Both the position numbers and the translations under genes were made by a program. This document shows positions 23,042-30,926 of a DNA stretch of 64,000 nt, one piece after another; position 1 is the stretch's first letter; each line of letters opens with the position of its first letter. The DNA is from DASXBA01 sp036406475 (GTDB taxonomy: Bacteria; Actinomycetota; Thermoleophilia; Solirubrobacterales; Thermoleophilaceae). The stretch spans positions 31,333 through 95,332 of the forward strand of contig DASXBA010000032.1 of the NCBI GenBank assembly GCA_036406475.1, given 5' to 3'. Below the pieces are notes generated by a model. That model ran no database searches. It was given only the letters and a program-made list of their open reading frames with translations, and was not told where the DNA came from.

Positions 23042-25585
23042 CTACGTGACGGAGGACGCGCCGTCACCCGAGGGATCGGCCGGCTCAGGCTCCACGTCCG
23101 CCTCGACCTGCGCCGCGGTATCGGCCGCCTCCTCCATGACCAGCGCCACCGCGCTGACCTGGTCGTCGTCTCGCAGGTTCATCAGGCGCACGCCCTGGGC
23201 GGGCCGGCCCTGCTTGGAGATGCCTTTCACGCCCGTGCGCTGGACCATGCCGTTCTGGGAGATGAAGACCAGCTCGTGGTGCTCGCGCACGATCAGCGCG
23301 CCGGCGAGGGCGCCCTTCTTCTCGGTCAACCCGATCGTCTTGACGCCCATCGTGCCGCGGCCCTTGACCGGGTACTCCTCGATGTCGGTCCGCTTGCCGA
23401 AGCCGTTCTCGGTCACGACCAGCAGGTCGGTGTCGGGCTGGACGACGTCCATGTCGAGGACCCAATTCTTGCCGCGGCTCACGTTCATGCCCTTGACGCC
23501 GCTCGTGTCGCGGCCCATCGGCCGCACCTGATCCTCCGAAAAGCGAGCGGCCTGGGCCGAACGGGCGACCATGATGATGTCGTCGTTGCCGCTCGTGCGG
23601 CGAACGGAGACGAGCTCGTCGTCGTCGCGGATCTTGATCGCGATGATGCCGTCGGCCTTGATCGGGGTGTTGTAGGCCCCGAACTCGGTCTTCTTGATCA
23701 TGCCCTTGCGGCTGGCGAAGACCAGGTACTTGCCCTCGGTGAAGTCGCGCGTGGCCTGGACGGCGTGGACCCGCTCGCCCTCACGGAGCGGCAGGACGTT
23801 GACCAGCGCCCGGCCCTTGGCCGTGCGCGACGCCTCCGGCAGCTCGTAGACCTTCTGCCGGTAGACCTTGCCCCGGTTCGTGAAGAAGAGGAGGTAGTCG
23901 TGCGTCGAGCACACGAAGAGGTGCTCGATGTAGTCCTCGTCCTTCATCTCCATGCCGGTGACACCGACGCCGCCGCGCTTCTGCTTGCGGTACGTGGCCA
24001 GCGGCAGAGACTTGATGTAGCCGGACTTGGTGATCGCGATGACCATCTGCTGGTCCGCGATCAGGTCCTCGATGTCGATGTCGTCGCTCGAGTGGGTGAT
24101 CTCCGTGCGGCGCTCGTCCGCGTAGCGGTCCTTGACCTCGAGCAGCTCCTCCTTGACCAGCGCCCGGATCGCGCCCTCGTCCCCGAGCAGCTCGCGGAGC
24201 TCCTTGATCCGCTCGAGCGTGTCGGCGTGCTCCTGCTTGATCTTGTCGGCCTCGAGCGCGGTGAGGCGCTGCAGGCGCAGGTCGAGGATCGCCTGGGCCT
24301 GGATGTGCGTGAGCTCGAACTCCTTCATGAGGCCCTCGCGGGCCATCTCCGGATCGCGCGAGCCGCGGATCAGCTCGATCACGCGATCGAGGTCCGTGAG
24401 GGCGATGAGAAGGCCCTCGAGGATGTGCAGCCGGCTCTCGCGCTGGCGCAGCTCGTGCTTGGTGCGCCGGATGACGACGTCGCGCTGGTGATCGACGTAG
24501 TTCTTGACGAGCTGGACCAGGCCGAGCGTGCGCGGCACGTCGTCGACCAGGGCGACCATGTTCACGCCGAAGGTCGTCTGGAGCGGCGTGTGCTTGTAGA
24601 GCTTGTTGAGGACGATCTGGTGGTTCTCGCCGCGCTTGAGCTCGATCACCAGGCGGATGCCGGACTTGTCCGACTCGTCGCGGAGGTCCGAGATCTCCTT
24701 GATCCGGCCCTTGTGGACGGCCTCGGCGATCTTCTTGATCAGGCCCGAGCCGTCGTTGCGGCCGTCGCCCTTCGACACCTGGAAGGGCATCTCGTCGACG
24801 ACGATCGCCGAGCGGTTGCCCTTCAGCTGCTCGACGTGGACGCGGCCCTTGACCACGATCCGGCCCTTGCCCGTCTCGTAGGCATCGCGGATGCCCCCGA
24901 GCCCGGCGATGATGCCGCCCGTCGGGAAGTCCGGGCCCTTGATGTGCTTCATGAGCCCGGCGACGTCGGTCTCCGGGTCGTCGATGAACGCGACCACCGC
25001 GTCGATCGCCTCGCCCAGGTTGTGGGGCGGGATGTTGGTGGCCATCCCGACCGCGATGCCGCTCGCACCGTTGACGAGCAGGTTCGGGAAGCGCGCCGGC
25101 AGGACGAGCGGCTCCTGGCGGGTCTCGTCGTAGTTGGGCCTGAAGTCGACGGTGTCCGCGTCGATGTCGCGGAGCATCTCGGTGGCCAGGCGCGCCAGCC
25201 TGGCCTCCGTGTAGCGGTAGGCGGCCGGCGGGTCGTTGTCGATCGAGCCGAAGTTGCCCTGCGGGTCGACCAGCGGGTAGCGCATCGCGAAGTCCTGCGC
25301 GAGCCGAACGAGCGTGTCGTAGATCGCCGAGTCGCCGTGCGGGTGGTAGCGGCCCATGACGTCGCCGACCGTGGTGGCCGCCTTCCGGTACGGCCTGTTG
25401 GGCTGCAGGCCGTTCTCGAACATCGTGTAGAGGACGCGCCTGTGGACCGGCTTCAGCCCGTCGCGCACGTCCGGCAGCGCGCGGCCGACGATCACGCTCA
25501 TCGCGTAATCGAGGTAGCTCGACCGCATCTCCTCCTCGAGCCCGAGGGGCTCGATGTTGCCGCCGCTGAGCTGCTCGATGCTCAT
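23042..25585 (-). CDS. gyrA: DNA gyrase subunit A
   Basis: This breaks and rejoins DNA as part of the A2B2 gyrase that introduces negative supercoils. The 847-residue protein has the N-terminal segment MRSSYLDYAMSVIVGRALPD, the quinolone-determining HPHGDSAIYDTL (Ser86 and Asp90, the usual susceptible residues) and catalytic Tyr125 in AAYRYTEARL. The C-terminal beta-pinwheel shows repeated GRG-type blades, including the GyrA box QKRGGVGVTGM near residue 540. An acidic tail follows. It starts 4 bases after the gyrB stop and is the last gene of the dnaA-to-gyrA minus-strand series. Confidence 0.98.
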   Translation of the reverse strand: MSIEQLSGGNIEPLGLEEEMRSSYLDYAMSVIVGRALPDVRDGLKPVHRRVLYTMFENGLQPNRPYRKAATTVGDVMGRYHPHGDSAIYDTLVRLAQDFAMRYPLVDPQGNFGSIDNDPPAAYRYTEARLARLATEMLRDIDADTVDFRPNYDETRQEPLVLPARFPNLLVNGASGIAVGMATNIPPHNLGEAIDAVVAFIDDPETDVAGLMKHIKGPDFPTGGIIAGLGGIRDAYETGKGRIVVKGRVHVEQLKGNRSAIVVDEMPFQVSKGDGRNDGSGLIKKIAEAVHKGRIKEISDLRDESDKSGIRLVIELKRGENHQIVLNKLYKHTPLQTTFGVNMVALVDDVPRTLGLVQLVKNYVDHQRDVVIRRTKHELRQRESRLHILEGLLIALTDLDRVIELIRGSRDPEMAREGLMKEFELTHIQAQAILDLRLQRLTALEADKIKQEHADTLERIKELRELLGDEGAIRALVKEELLEVKDRYADERRTEITHSSDDIDIEDLIADQQMVIAITKSGYIKSLPLATYRKQKRGGVGVTGMEMKDEDYIEHLFVCSTHDYLLFFTNRGKVYRQKVYELPEASRTAKGRALVNVLPLREGERVHAVQATRDFTEGKYLVFASRKGMIKKTEFGAYNTPIKADGIIAIKIRDDDELVSVRRTSGNDDIIMVARSAQAARFSEDQVRPMGRDTSGVKGMNVSRGKNWVLDMDVVQPDTDLLVVTENGFGKRTDIEEYPVKGRGTMGVKTIGLTEKKGALAGALIVREHHELVFISQNGMVQRTGVKGISKQGRPAQGVRLMNLRDDDQVSAVALVMEEAADTAAQVEADVEPEPADPSGDGASSVT

Positions 25586-25589
25586 CCGG

Positions 25590-28010
25590 CTACACGTCCA
25601 GGTTCGTCACGTCGCGCGCGTTGCGCTCGATGAAGTCGCGCCGTGGCTCCACCTGATCGCCCATCAGCATCGAGAAGATCTGGTCGGCCACCGAGGCATC
25701 GTCGATCGTGACCTGCTGGAGCGTCCGCTTCTCCGGGTCCATCGTGGTCTCGAAGAGCTGGTCCGCGTTCATCTCGCCGAGGCCCTTGAAGCGCTGGAGC
25801 GGCACCTTGTGGCGCGCGACCTCGAGCACCTTCTTGCGCAGGTCCTCGTACGAGAGGGCCGTCTCGGCCTTGGCCGGCAGGGCGACCTCGAACGGCGGCG
25901 TTCCCGCGAGCGAGTCCAGGTCCCCGTGCACCTTGACGAGACCGCGGTACTCGGCCGTGTCGAACATCGCCTTGCGCAGCTTGTAGGTGGCGGCCGCCCC
26001 GGTCAGCCGCTCGACAACGCGGACGACCAGCTCCTGGTCGTCCTCGTCGAGGAGCTCCGTCTCGTACGGCTCCTCCTCCGGGTCCTTGGCCTTGAGCAGC
26101 CCGACCACCGCACCCGAGTCCTTGGCGCCCTCGTCGAGGATCTGCGACTCCTCGAGGAAGGTGATCGTGTCGTGGCCGTACTCGGCGCGCAGCGACGACG
26201 CCCAGCCCTCGTACTGCTTCAGCAGCCGGCCGAATTTCTGCCAGCGTGCGTGCGTGAGCTTGAACTTCTTGCCGCCGCGCCCGACGACCTCCATCTTCTC
26301 CAGTTTGTCGCGCAGCAGCTCGTCCTCGAGCTCCGACTCCTTCTCGATGTAGACGTCCTGCTTTCCGTTCTGCATCCGGTAGAGCGGCGGCTTGGCGATG
26401 TAGACGTAGCCGTTCTCGATCAGGTGCGGCATCTCCCGGAAGAGGAAGGTCAGGACCAGCGTGCGAATGTGCGCGCCGTCGACGTCGGCGTCGGTCATCA
26501 CCACGACCTTGTGGTAGCGCGCCTTCTCGATGTCGAACTCCTCGCGGATCCCGGTGCCGATGGCGGTGATGAGCGCCTGGATCTCGGTGTTCGAGAGGAC
26601 CTTGTCGATCCGGTTCTTCTCGACGTTGATGATCTTCCCGCGCAGCGGCAGGATCGCCTGGGTGTTGCGGTCGCGGCCCTGCTTTGCGGAGCCGCCGGCG
26701 GAGTCGCCCTCCACGATGAAGAGCTCGGCGAGCGACGGGTCGCGCACAGAACAGTCGGCGAGCTTGCCGGGAAGGGTTGAGTTCTCGAGGGCCGACTTGC
26801 GCCGCGTCAGGTCGCGGGCCTTGCGCGCGGCCTCGCGTGCGCGCGAAGCCTCGACCGCCTTCGTGATGATCCGGCGGGCCTCCGCCGGATTCTCCTCCAG
26901 GAACTCCGAGAGCCCCCGGTTGACCGCGGCCTGCACGAAGCCCTCGACCGGCGGGTTGCCGAGCTTGGTCTTCGTCTGCCCCTCGAACTGGGGCTCCTGG
27001 ATCTTCACCGAGATGATCGCCGTGAGCCCCTCGCGGACGTCCTCGCCCTGGAGGTTGGGGTCCTTCTCCTTGAGCTCGCCCTTCTGGCGCGCGTAGGCGT
27101 TGATCGTCCGCGTGAGCGCGGAGCGGAAGCCGGACAGGTGGGTGCCGCCCTCGTGGGTGTTGATGTTGTTGGCGAAGGAGAGGAGGTTCTCCTGGTACGA
27201 GGTGTTCCACTGGAGGGCCACCTCGATTTCGCCGACGTCGCCCTCGTCGGCCATGTAGATGATCTTCTGGTGCAGCGGGTCGCGCGTGCCCTGCGTGTGG
27301 AGGTAGTTGACGAAGTCGACGATGCCGCCCTCGTACTGGAAGCCGACCTCGTAGCCCTCGCCGCGCTCGTCCTTGAAGTCGATCCGAAGGCCTCTGGTGA
27401 GGAACGCCATCTCGCGGAAGCGCTGCTCGAGGACCGTGGTGTCGTAGTCGATCGTCTCGAAGATCTCGAGGTCGGGCAGGAAGGCGATGCTCGTGCCGCA
27501 CTTGTCCGTCTTGGCGCCCTTCTTCAGGTCGCCGAGCGGCTTGCCGCGCTCGTAGCTCTGCGTCCACTCGTGCCCGTCGCGCCAGATCGTCAGGTCGAGG
27601 CGCTCGGCGAGCGCGTTGACGACCGACACGCCCACACCGTGGAGACCCCCGGAGACCTTGTAGCCCCCGCCGTCGCCGAACTTGCCCCCGGCGTGGAGGA
27701 CGGTGAGCACGACCTCGGCGGCCGGCCGCTTCTCCTTAGGCATGACGTCGACGGGGATCCCGCGGCCGTTGTCGGTGACCGTGACCGAGTTGTCCGGGTG
27801 GATGACGATCTCGACCTGGTCGGCCTCGCCGGCGAGCGCCTCGTCGACGGAGTTGTCCATCACCTCGTAGATCAGGTGGTGTAGGCCCCGGGTGCCGGTG
27901 GAGCCGATGTACATGCCGGGACGCTTGCGAACCGCCTCGAGTCCCTCGAGCACGGTGATGTCCTGGGCGTCGTACCTGCCGTTGCCGCCCTCTGCCTGCT
28001 TCTTAGCCAA
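25590..28010 (-). CDS. gyrB: DNA gyrase subunit B, long form with TOPRIM insertion
   Basis: This is the ATPase subunit of gyrase. The 806-residue protein has the GHKL ATP site (EVMDNSVDEALAG, TDNGRGIPVD, GGLHGVGVSVVNAL) and the TOPRIM motifs LFIVEGDSAGGSAKQGRDR and DADVDGAHIRTL. The closing block is QRFKGLGEMNADQLFETTMD. Between KPPLYRMQNGKQ and the QRFKGLGEM block lies an extra segment of about 165 residues. It occupies the same place as the insertion in Gram-negative GyrB such as that of E. coli (804 residues); most actinobacterial GyrBs lack it. The start is TTG at 28010, 30 bases after a terminator-like hairpin. Confidence 0.97.
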   Translation of the reverse strand: MAKKQAEGGNGRYDAQDITVLEGLEAVRKRPGMYIGSTGTRGLHHLIYEVMDNSVDEALAGEADQVEIVIHPDNSVTVTDNGRGIPVDVMPKEKRPAAEVVLTVLHAGGKFGDGGGYKVSGGLHGVGVSVVNALAERLDLTIWRDGHEWTQSYERGKPLGDLKKGAKTDKCGTSIAFLPDLEIFETIDYDTTVLEQRFREMAFLTRGLRIDFKDERGEGYEVGFQYEGGIVDFVNYLHTQGTRDPLHQKIIYMADEGDVGEIEVALQWNTSYQENLLSFANNINTHEGGTHLSGFRSALTRTINAYARQKGELKEKDPNLQGEDVREGLTAIISVKIQEPQFEGQTKTKLGNPPVEGFVQAAVNRGLSEFLEENPAEARRIITKAVEASRAREAARKARDLTRRKSALENSTLPGKLADCSVRDPSLAELFIVEGDSAGGSAKQGRDRNTQAILPLRGKIINVEKNRIDKVLSNTEIQALITAIGTGIREEFDIEKARYHKVVVMTDADVDGAHIRTLVLTFLFREMPHLIENGYVYIAKPPLYRMQNGKQDVYIEKESELEDELLRDKLEKMEVVGRGGKKFKLTHARWQKFGRLLKQYEGWASSLRAEYGHDTITFLEESQILDEGAKDSGAVVGLLKAKDPEEEPYETELLDEDDQELVVRVVERLTGAAATYKLRKAMFDTAEYRGLVKVHGDLDSLAGTPPFEVALPAKAETALSYEDLRKKVLEVARHKVPLQRFKGLGEMNADQLFETTMDPEKRTLQQVTIDDASVADQIFSMLMGDQVEPRRDFIERNARDVTNLDV

Positions 28011-28037
28011 GCCGTCCCTTCCGACCGCTGATTACAT

Positions 28038-28081
28038 GGAAAAGCCCCGGCGCCGCGAGTGTCTTCCGCGCGGCTCGGGGA
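28038..28081 (-). terminator. Hairpin with U-run in the gyrB leader (terminator or attenuator)
   Basis: On the minus strand, 28075-28080 pairs with 28045-28050 and 28069-28074 with 28052-28057, giving a 12-bp stem with one bulge and an 11-base loop. It is followed by CTTTTCC. It would end transcripts coming from the DciA-like gene. Because the likely gyrB promoter lies just upstream at about 28091, it is also at the very 5' end of the gyrB message, where it could act as an attenuator. Confidence 0.6.
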
Positions 28082-28090
28082 CTTGCCTCA

Positions 28091-28099
28091 ATGATAGCA
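28091..28099 (-). promoter_or_regulatory. Extended -10 promoter for gyrBA
   Basis: The minus strand reads CTGCTATCAT, an extended -10 (TGn-TATCAT) with no good -35 at the usual distance. Transcription would begin near 28084, placing the hairpin at 28045-28080 within the first 40 bases of the leader. Gyrase promoters are often supercoiling-sensitive; nothing more can be read from the sequence. Confidence 0.45.
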
Positions 28100-28192
28100 G
28101 GCTACCCCCCTTGCCGGACGCCTCCCCGAGTTACAAAATACCTGCAAAACGCGCCAAAATGCGCCGGGGCGCAACGGCCGCGTTTCCAACCG

Positions 28193-28501
28193 TTACGGAC
28201 GTGCGCCGGAGCTGACCCTAAAGCGCAGCTTGACGGTGTGGCCCGGGTCGCCGAGACGGGTGTTCAGACGCTCCTCCAGATCGCCCGCGAGCAGCTCCAG
28301 CTCCTGCGCCCAGACGGCCGATGAACAGGCGATCGTGACCACGCCCTCGCGCTCCGAGACGGGCTGAGTCTCCTCGGCCACGACCTCGCCGGCGACCTCC
28401 GGCCAGACGGACTGAACGCTCGCGAGCAGCCCCGCCGGGGCGCTTCTCGGCACGGTCCGCTCGAGGGCGATCCGCAGGGGCCGCGGCGCCAGGCGCCTCA
28501 C
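28193..28501 (-). CDS. DUF721 (DciA-like) protein
   Basis: This 102-residue protein starts at a GTG that overlaps the recF stop (GTGA). It contains the DUF721 pattern: LLASVQSVWPEVAGEVVAEE, TQPVSEREGVVTIACSS and AVWAQELELLAGDLEERLN, then the LRFRV strand. DUF721 includes DciA, which recruits the replicative helicase in bacteria without DnaC or DnaI. Its position between recF and gyrB is the typical actinobacterial one and supports a replication role. The protein is shorter than many DciA proteins and has no N-terminal basic extension. Confidence 0.85.
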   Translation of the reverse strand: MRRLAPRPLRIALERTVPRSAPAGLLASVQSVWPEVAGEVVAEETQPVSEREGVVTIACSSAVWAQELELLAGDLEERLNTRLGDPGHTVKLRFRVSSGARP

Positions 28502-29592
28502 GCCGGCTCTCCCACGAGGGTGCCGGCCGCCACCTCGACCAGCTCGTCGGCATCGCGCGAGCCCGGCACGTGCTCCGGGTCCGTGGTGGTGACCAGGGCC
28601 TGGCCGCGCTCGCGCAGCAGGCCGGCCAGGAGCTCGCGGCGAGACCGGTCGAGCTCCGACATGACGTCGTCGAGCAGCATCAGCGGCTCGCGGTCGCGCA
28701 GCTCGAGGAGCAGGTCGCGCTCGGCGAACAGGAGCGCGAGGAGGGCGCTGCGCTGCTGTCCCTGCGAGCCGTAGGAGCGGAGCGGCACGCCCTCGAGGAG
28801 GAGCTGCAGCTCGTCGCGGTGCGGCCCGTGGGCGGTGAAGCCGCGCGACAGGTCCGCCTCGCGCCGCTCCACGAGCTCGGCCACCAGCTCGTCGGCCGTG
28901 GACGCATCGGAGCGCGGCCGGTAGCGGATCTCGGCGTCCCCGGGCAGGCCGAGGGCCGACGCGTGGGCGGCGAAGGGGGGACGGAGGCCTTCGACCGCCT
29001 CGGAGCGGTCGGCCATCAGAGCGACGCCGAGGCGGGCAAGCTCGGCGTCCCAGGCCTCGAGGCCGGCGGGCCCGGCGTGGCCGCCCTTGATCCGCGCGAG
29101 TAGCGCGTTGCGCTGCGCCAGGGCCCGCGAGTAGCCCGTGCGCGTCTCCGCGCGTGCGGGCCAGAGCGCGGCGACGAAGCGGTCGAGGTGTGCCCGGCGG
29201 CTCGCCGGCGCGCCCTTCACGAGCTCGAGCCGCTCCGGCAGGAAGACCGCCGCGAGCGGGCGCTCCTCGGCGTTCGCGAGGCTCTCGACGGAGCGGCCGT
29301 CGACCCGGATCCGCTTCGCCTCCCCCGGCGTGAAACCCACCTCGACCCGGTGGCCGCCGTCCTCACCGGACGTGTCGAGCGTGACGCGGGTGACCCCGGC
29401 GCCCCGCCGGATCAGCTCACGCTCGTTGGTGGTCCGCGGCGACCGCGCCGTGCAGCCGAAGTAGACCGCCTCGAGCAGGTTGGTCTTGCCGGCCCCGTTG
29501 GGCCCGCTGACCACGGTCAGCGACGGCCCAAGCGAGATCTCGGCGCGCTCGTAGTTGCGGAAGTCGCGGAGCTCGGCTCGCGCTACGCGCAT
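28498..29592 (-). CDS. recF: DNA replication and repair protein RecF
   Basis: This ABC-type ATPase helps load RecA at gaps. The 364-residue protein begins MRVARAELRDFRNYERAEI and has Walker A SGPNGAGKTNLLEAVYFG. The signature segment is YGSQGQQRSALLALLFAE, and Walker B is LMLLDDVMSELD with the D-loop. The ATG at 29592 matches the family N-terminus; further upstream the frame is open but lies in the heptamer repeat spacer and encodes low-complexity sequence. It follows dnaN by about 100 bases and overlaps the DciA-like gene. Confidence 0.96.
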   Translation of the reverse strand: MRVARAELRDFRNYERAEISLGPSLTVVSGPNGAGKTNLLEAVYFGCTARSPRTTNERELIRRGAGVTRVTLDTSGEDGGHRVEVGFTPGEAKRIRVDGRSVESLANAEERPLAAVFLPERLELVKGAPASRRAHLDRFVAALWPARAETRTGYSRALAQRNALLARIKGGHAGPAGLEAWDAELARLGVALMADRSEAVEGLRPPFAAHASALGLPGDAEIRYRPRSDASTADELVAELVERREADLSRGFTAHGPHRDELQLLLEGVPLRSYGSQGQQRSALLALLFAERDLLLELRDREPLMLLDDVMSELDRSRRELLAGLLRERGQALVTTTDPEHVPGSRDADELVEVAAGTLVGEPA

Positions 29593-29596
29593 CGCG

Positions 29597-29690
29597 GTGG
29601 GCAGTGGGCGGTGGGCGGTGGGCGGTGCGTGTGGCCCAGCAGCACTGCCCACTGCAGCCGGCAAAGCCGGCGCACTGCGCACTGCCCACT
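29597..29690. repeat. Heptamer-repeat spacer between recF and dnaN
   Basis: Four tandem heptamers (GTGGGCA then three GTGGGCG) fill 29597-29624. A second, inverted set with CACTGCG/CACTGCC units ends at 29690. Between them lies a GCCGGC-AAA-GCCGGC hairpin at 29657-29671. The two arrays can pair with each other. No gene is supported here. Confidence 0.7.
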
Positions 29691-29693
29691 CAT

Positions 29694-30803
29694 CTACACG
29701 TTCAGTCGAATCGGCATGACGAGGTACACGAACCCGCCGTCATCGCCCGACTGGATCAACCCCGGCCGCAGCGGGCTGATCAGCTTCAGGACCAGCTCGT
29801 CCGACTCGGCGCTCTCCAGGCCGTCGCGGAAGAAGTCCGGGTTGAAGCCGATCTCGAGCTGTTCGCCCTGGAACGGAACCGGCAGCGACTCGCTGGCCTC
29901 CCCCACGTCCGGCGTCTGCGCCGACACGTCGAGGGCGCCCTCCGAGAAGCTCAGCCGGAGCGGCGCGTTCTTCTGCGCCAGCAGGCTGATGCGCCGCACC
30001 ACGTCGAGCAGCTCGCCGCGGTCGATGTGAAGCTCGTGCTCGTAGGAGTCGGGCAGGAGCTGCTGATAGTTCGGGAATCGACCTTCGACGAGGCGCGACG
30101 AGAGGACGACATCGTCGACGCTGAACACCACCTGGTTCTCCAGGGCGCTGACGCCGATCGAGTCCGCTCCGCTCGCCTGGGCGATGCGGCCGAGCTCCTG
30201 GAGCGTCCTGGCCGGCACGTTGGCCTCGAGCGAGCCGCTGAGCGCCTCGTCGAGGCTGGTCTCCTTGACGCTTAGTCGGTACGAGTCGGTGGCCACCATC
30301 CGCAGCTGCTGCTCGCTGGCGGAGACGAGCACGCCGGTGAGGTGCGGCCGGGTCTCGTCGCGCGAGGCCGAGCGGGCGACGCGCGTGATGGTGTCGACGA
30401 AGGCGCCGGCGGGGACGCTCAGCCCACCGTCCTCGTTCGGCTCGGGGAGCTTCGGGAAGTCCTCGGATGGCAGAGTGCGGAGGTGAAAGCGGGCGCTGCC
30501 GGAGACGACCTCGACATCCTGCTGCGAGCTTCGGTACTCGAGCGAGAGCTCGTCCTGCGGCAGGGAGCGGACGACGTCGAGGAGAAGACGTCCGGGGAGG
30601 ACGACGTTGCCGTCCTCGGCAGAGTCGGTGGCGACACCGACCCGGATGCCCATCTCCATGTCTGTGGCCTGGAGCTCGAGCTGCCCGTCCTCGATCCTCA
30701 GCATCACGCCCGAGAGGGTCTGGATGGCGCTTCGCGTGGACACGCCGCGGACGGCGATCCCGAGACGGGACAGGAACGTTTCACGGGAAACGGTCAGCTT
30801 CAT
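29694..30803 (-). CDS. dnaN: DNA polymerase III sliding clamp (beta subunit)
   Basis: This ring-shaped processivity clamp holds the polymerase on DNA. From ATG 30803 it is 369 residues and begins MKLTVSRETFLSRLGIAVRG, then SAIQTLSGVMLRIEDGQLEL, LPSEDFPKLPE and RPHLTGVLVSAS. It ends in the conserved VYLVMPIRL that forms the hydrophobic partner-binding region. An in-frame start at 30854 would add 17 low-complexity residues; the shorter form matches the family. The codons for VSRET contain a parS-like palindrome at 30777-30792. Confidence 0.96.
   Translation of the reverse strand: MKLTVSRETFLSRLGIAVRGVSTRSAIQTLSGVMLRIEDGQLELQATDMEMGIRVGVATDSAEDGNVVLPGRLLLDVVRSLPQDELSLEYRSSQQDVEVVSGSARFHLRTLPSEDFPKLPEPNEDGGLSVPAGAFVDTITRVARSASRDETRPHLTGVLVSASEQQLRMVATDSYRLSVKETSLDEALSGSLEANVPARTLQELGRIAQASGADSIGVSALENQVVFSVDDVVLSSRLVEGRFPNYQQLLPDSYEHELHIDRGELLDVVRRISLLAQKNAPLRLSFSEGALDVSAQTPDVGEASESLPVPFQGEQLEIGFNPDFFRDGLESAESDELVLKLISPLRPGLIQSGDDGGFVYLVMPIRLNV
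30777..30792. promoter_or_regulatory. parS-like centromere site inside dnaN
   Basis: CGTTTCACGGGAAACG differs from the consensus core GTTTCACGTGAAAC at a single central base. The same 16-mer occurs again at 34828-34843. Such sites are bound by ParB, encoded at 36407, and cluster around replication origins. Confidence 0.7.
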
Positions 30804-30926
30804 CGGACCACTACCTGAAGTAGTGCTGGTAGGGGCTGTCGTAACTGTGGACATGGCTCTCCGATGCGGATTTGGTGTTGGCTCGGCTGTTCAGGAGTCT
30901 GTTGATTGTGTCAGGCGGGGCGGCGG

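Noticed and set aside
23276..25633. Very long open frame antisense to gyrA (785 codons)
   Set aside because: It is the GC-rich third-position shadow of gyrA. Its composition (Asp/Val/Arg/Leu only) has no protein-like motifs, and gyrA is certain.
25582..27567. Second long minus-strand frame within gyrB
   Set aside because: It is the out-of-frame shadow of gyrB; the true frame carries every GyrB motif.
30846..30854. TGTGGACAT as evidence for oriC between dnaA and dnaN
   Set aside because: It is the only box-like match there, so an origin cannot be supported on it alone.
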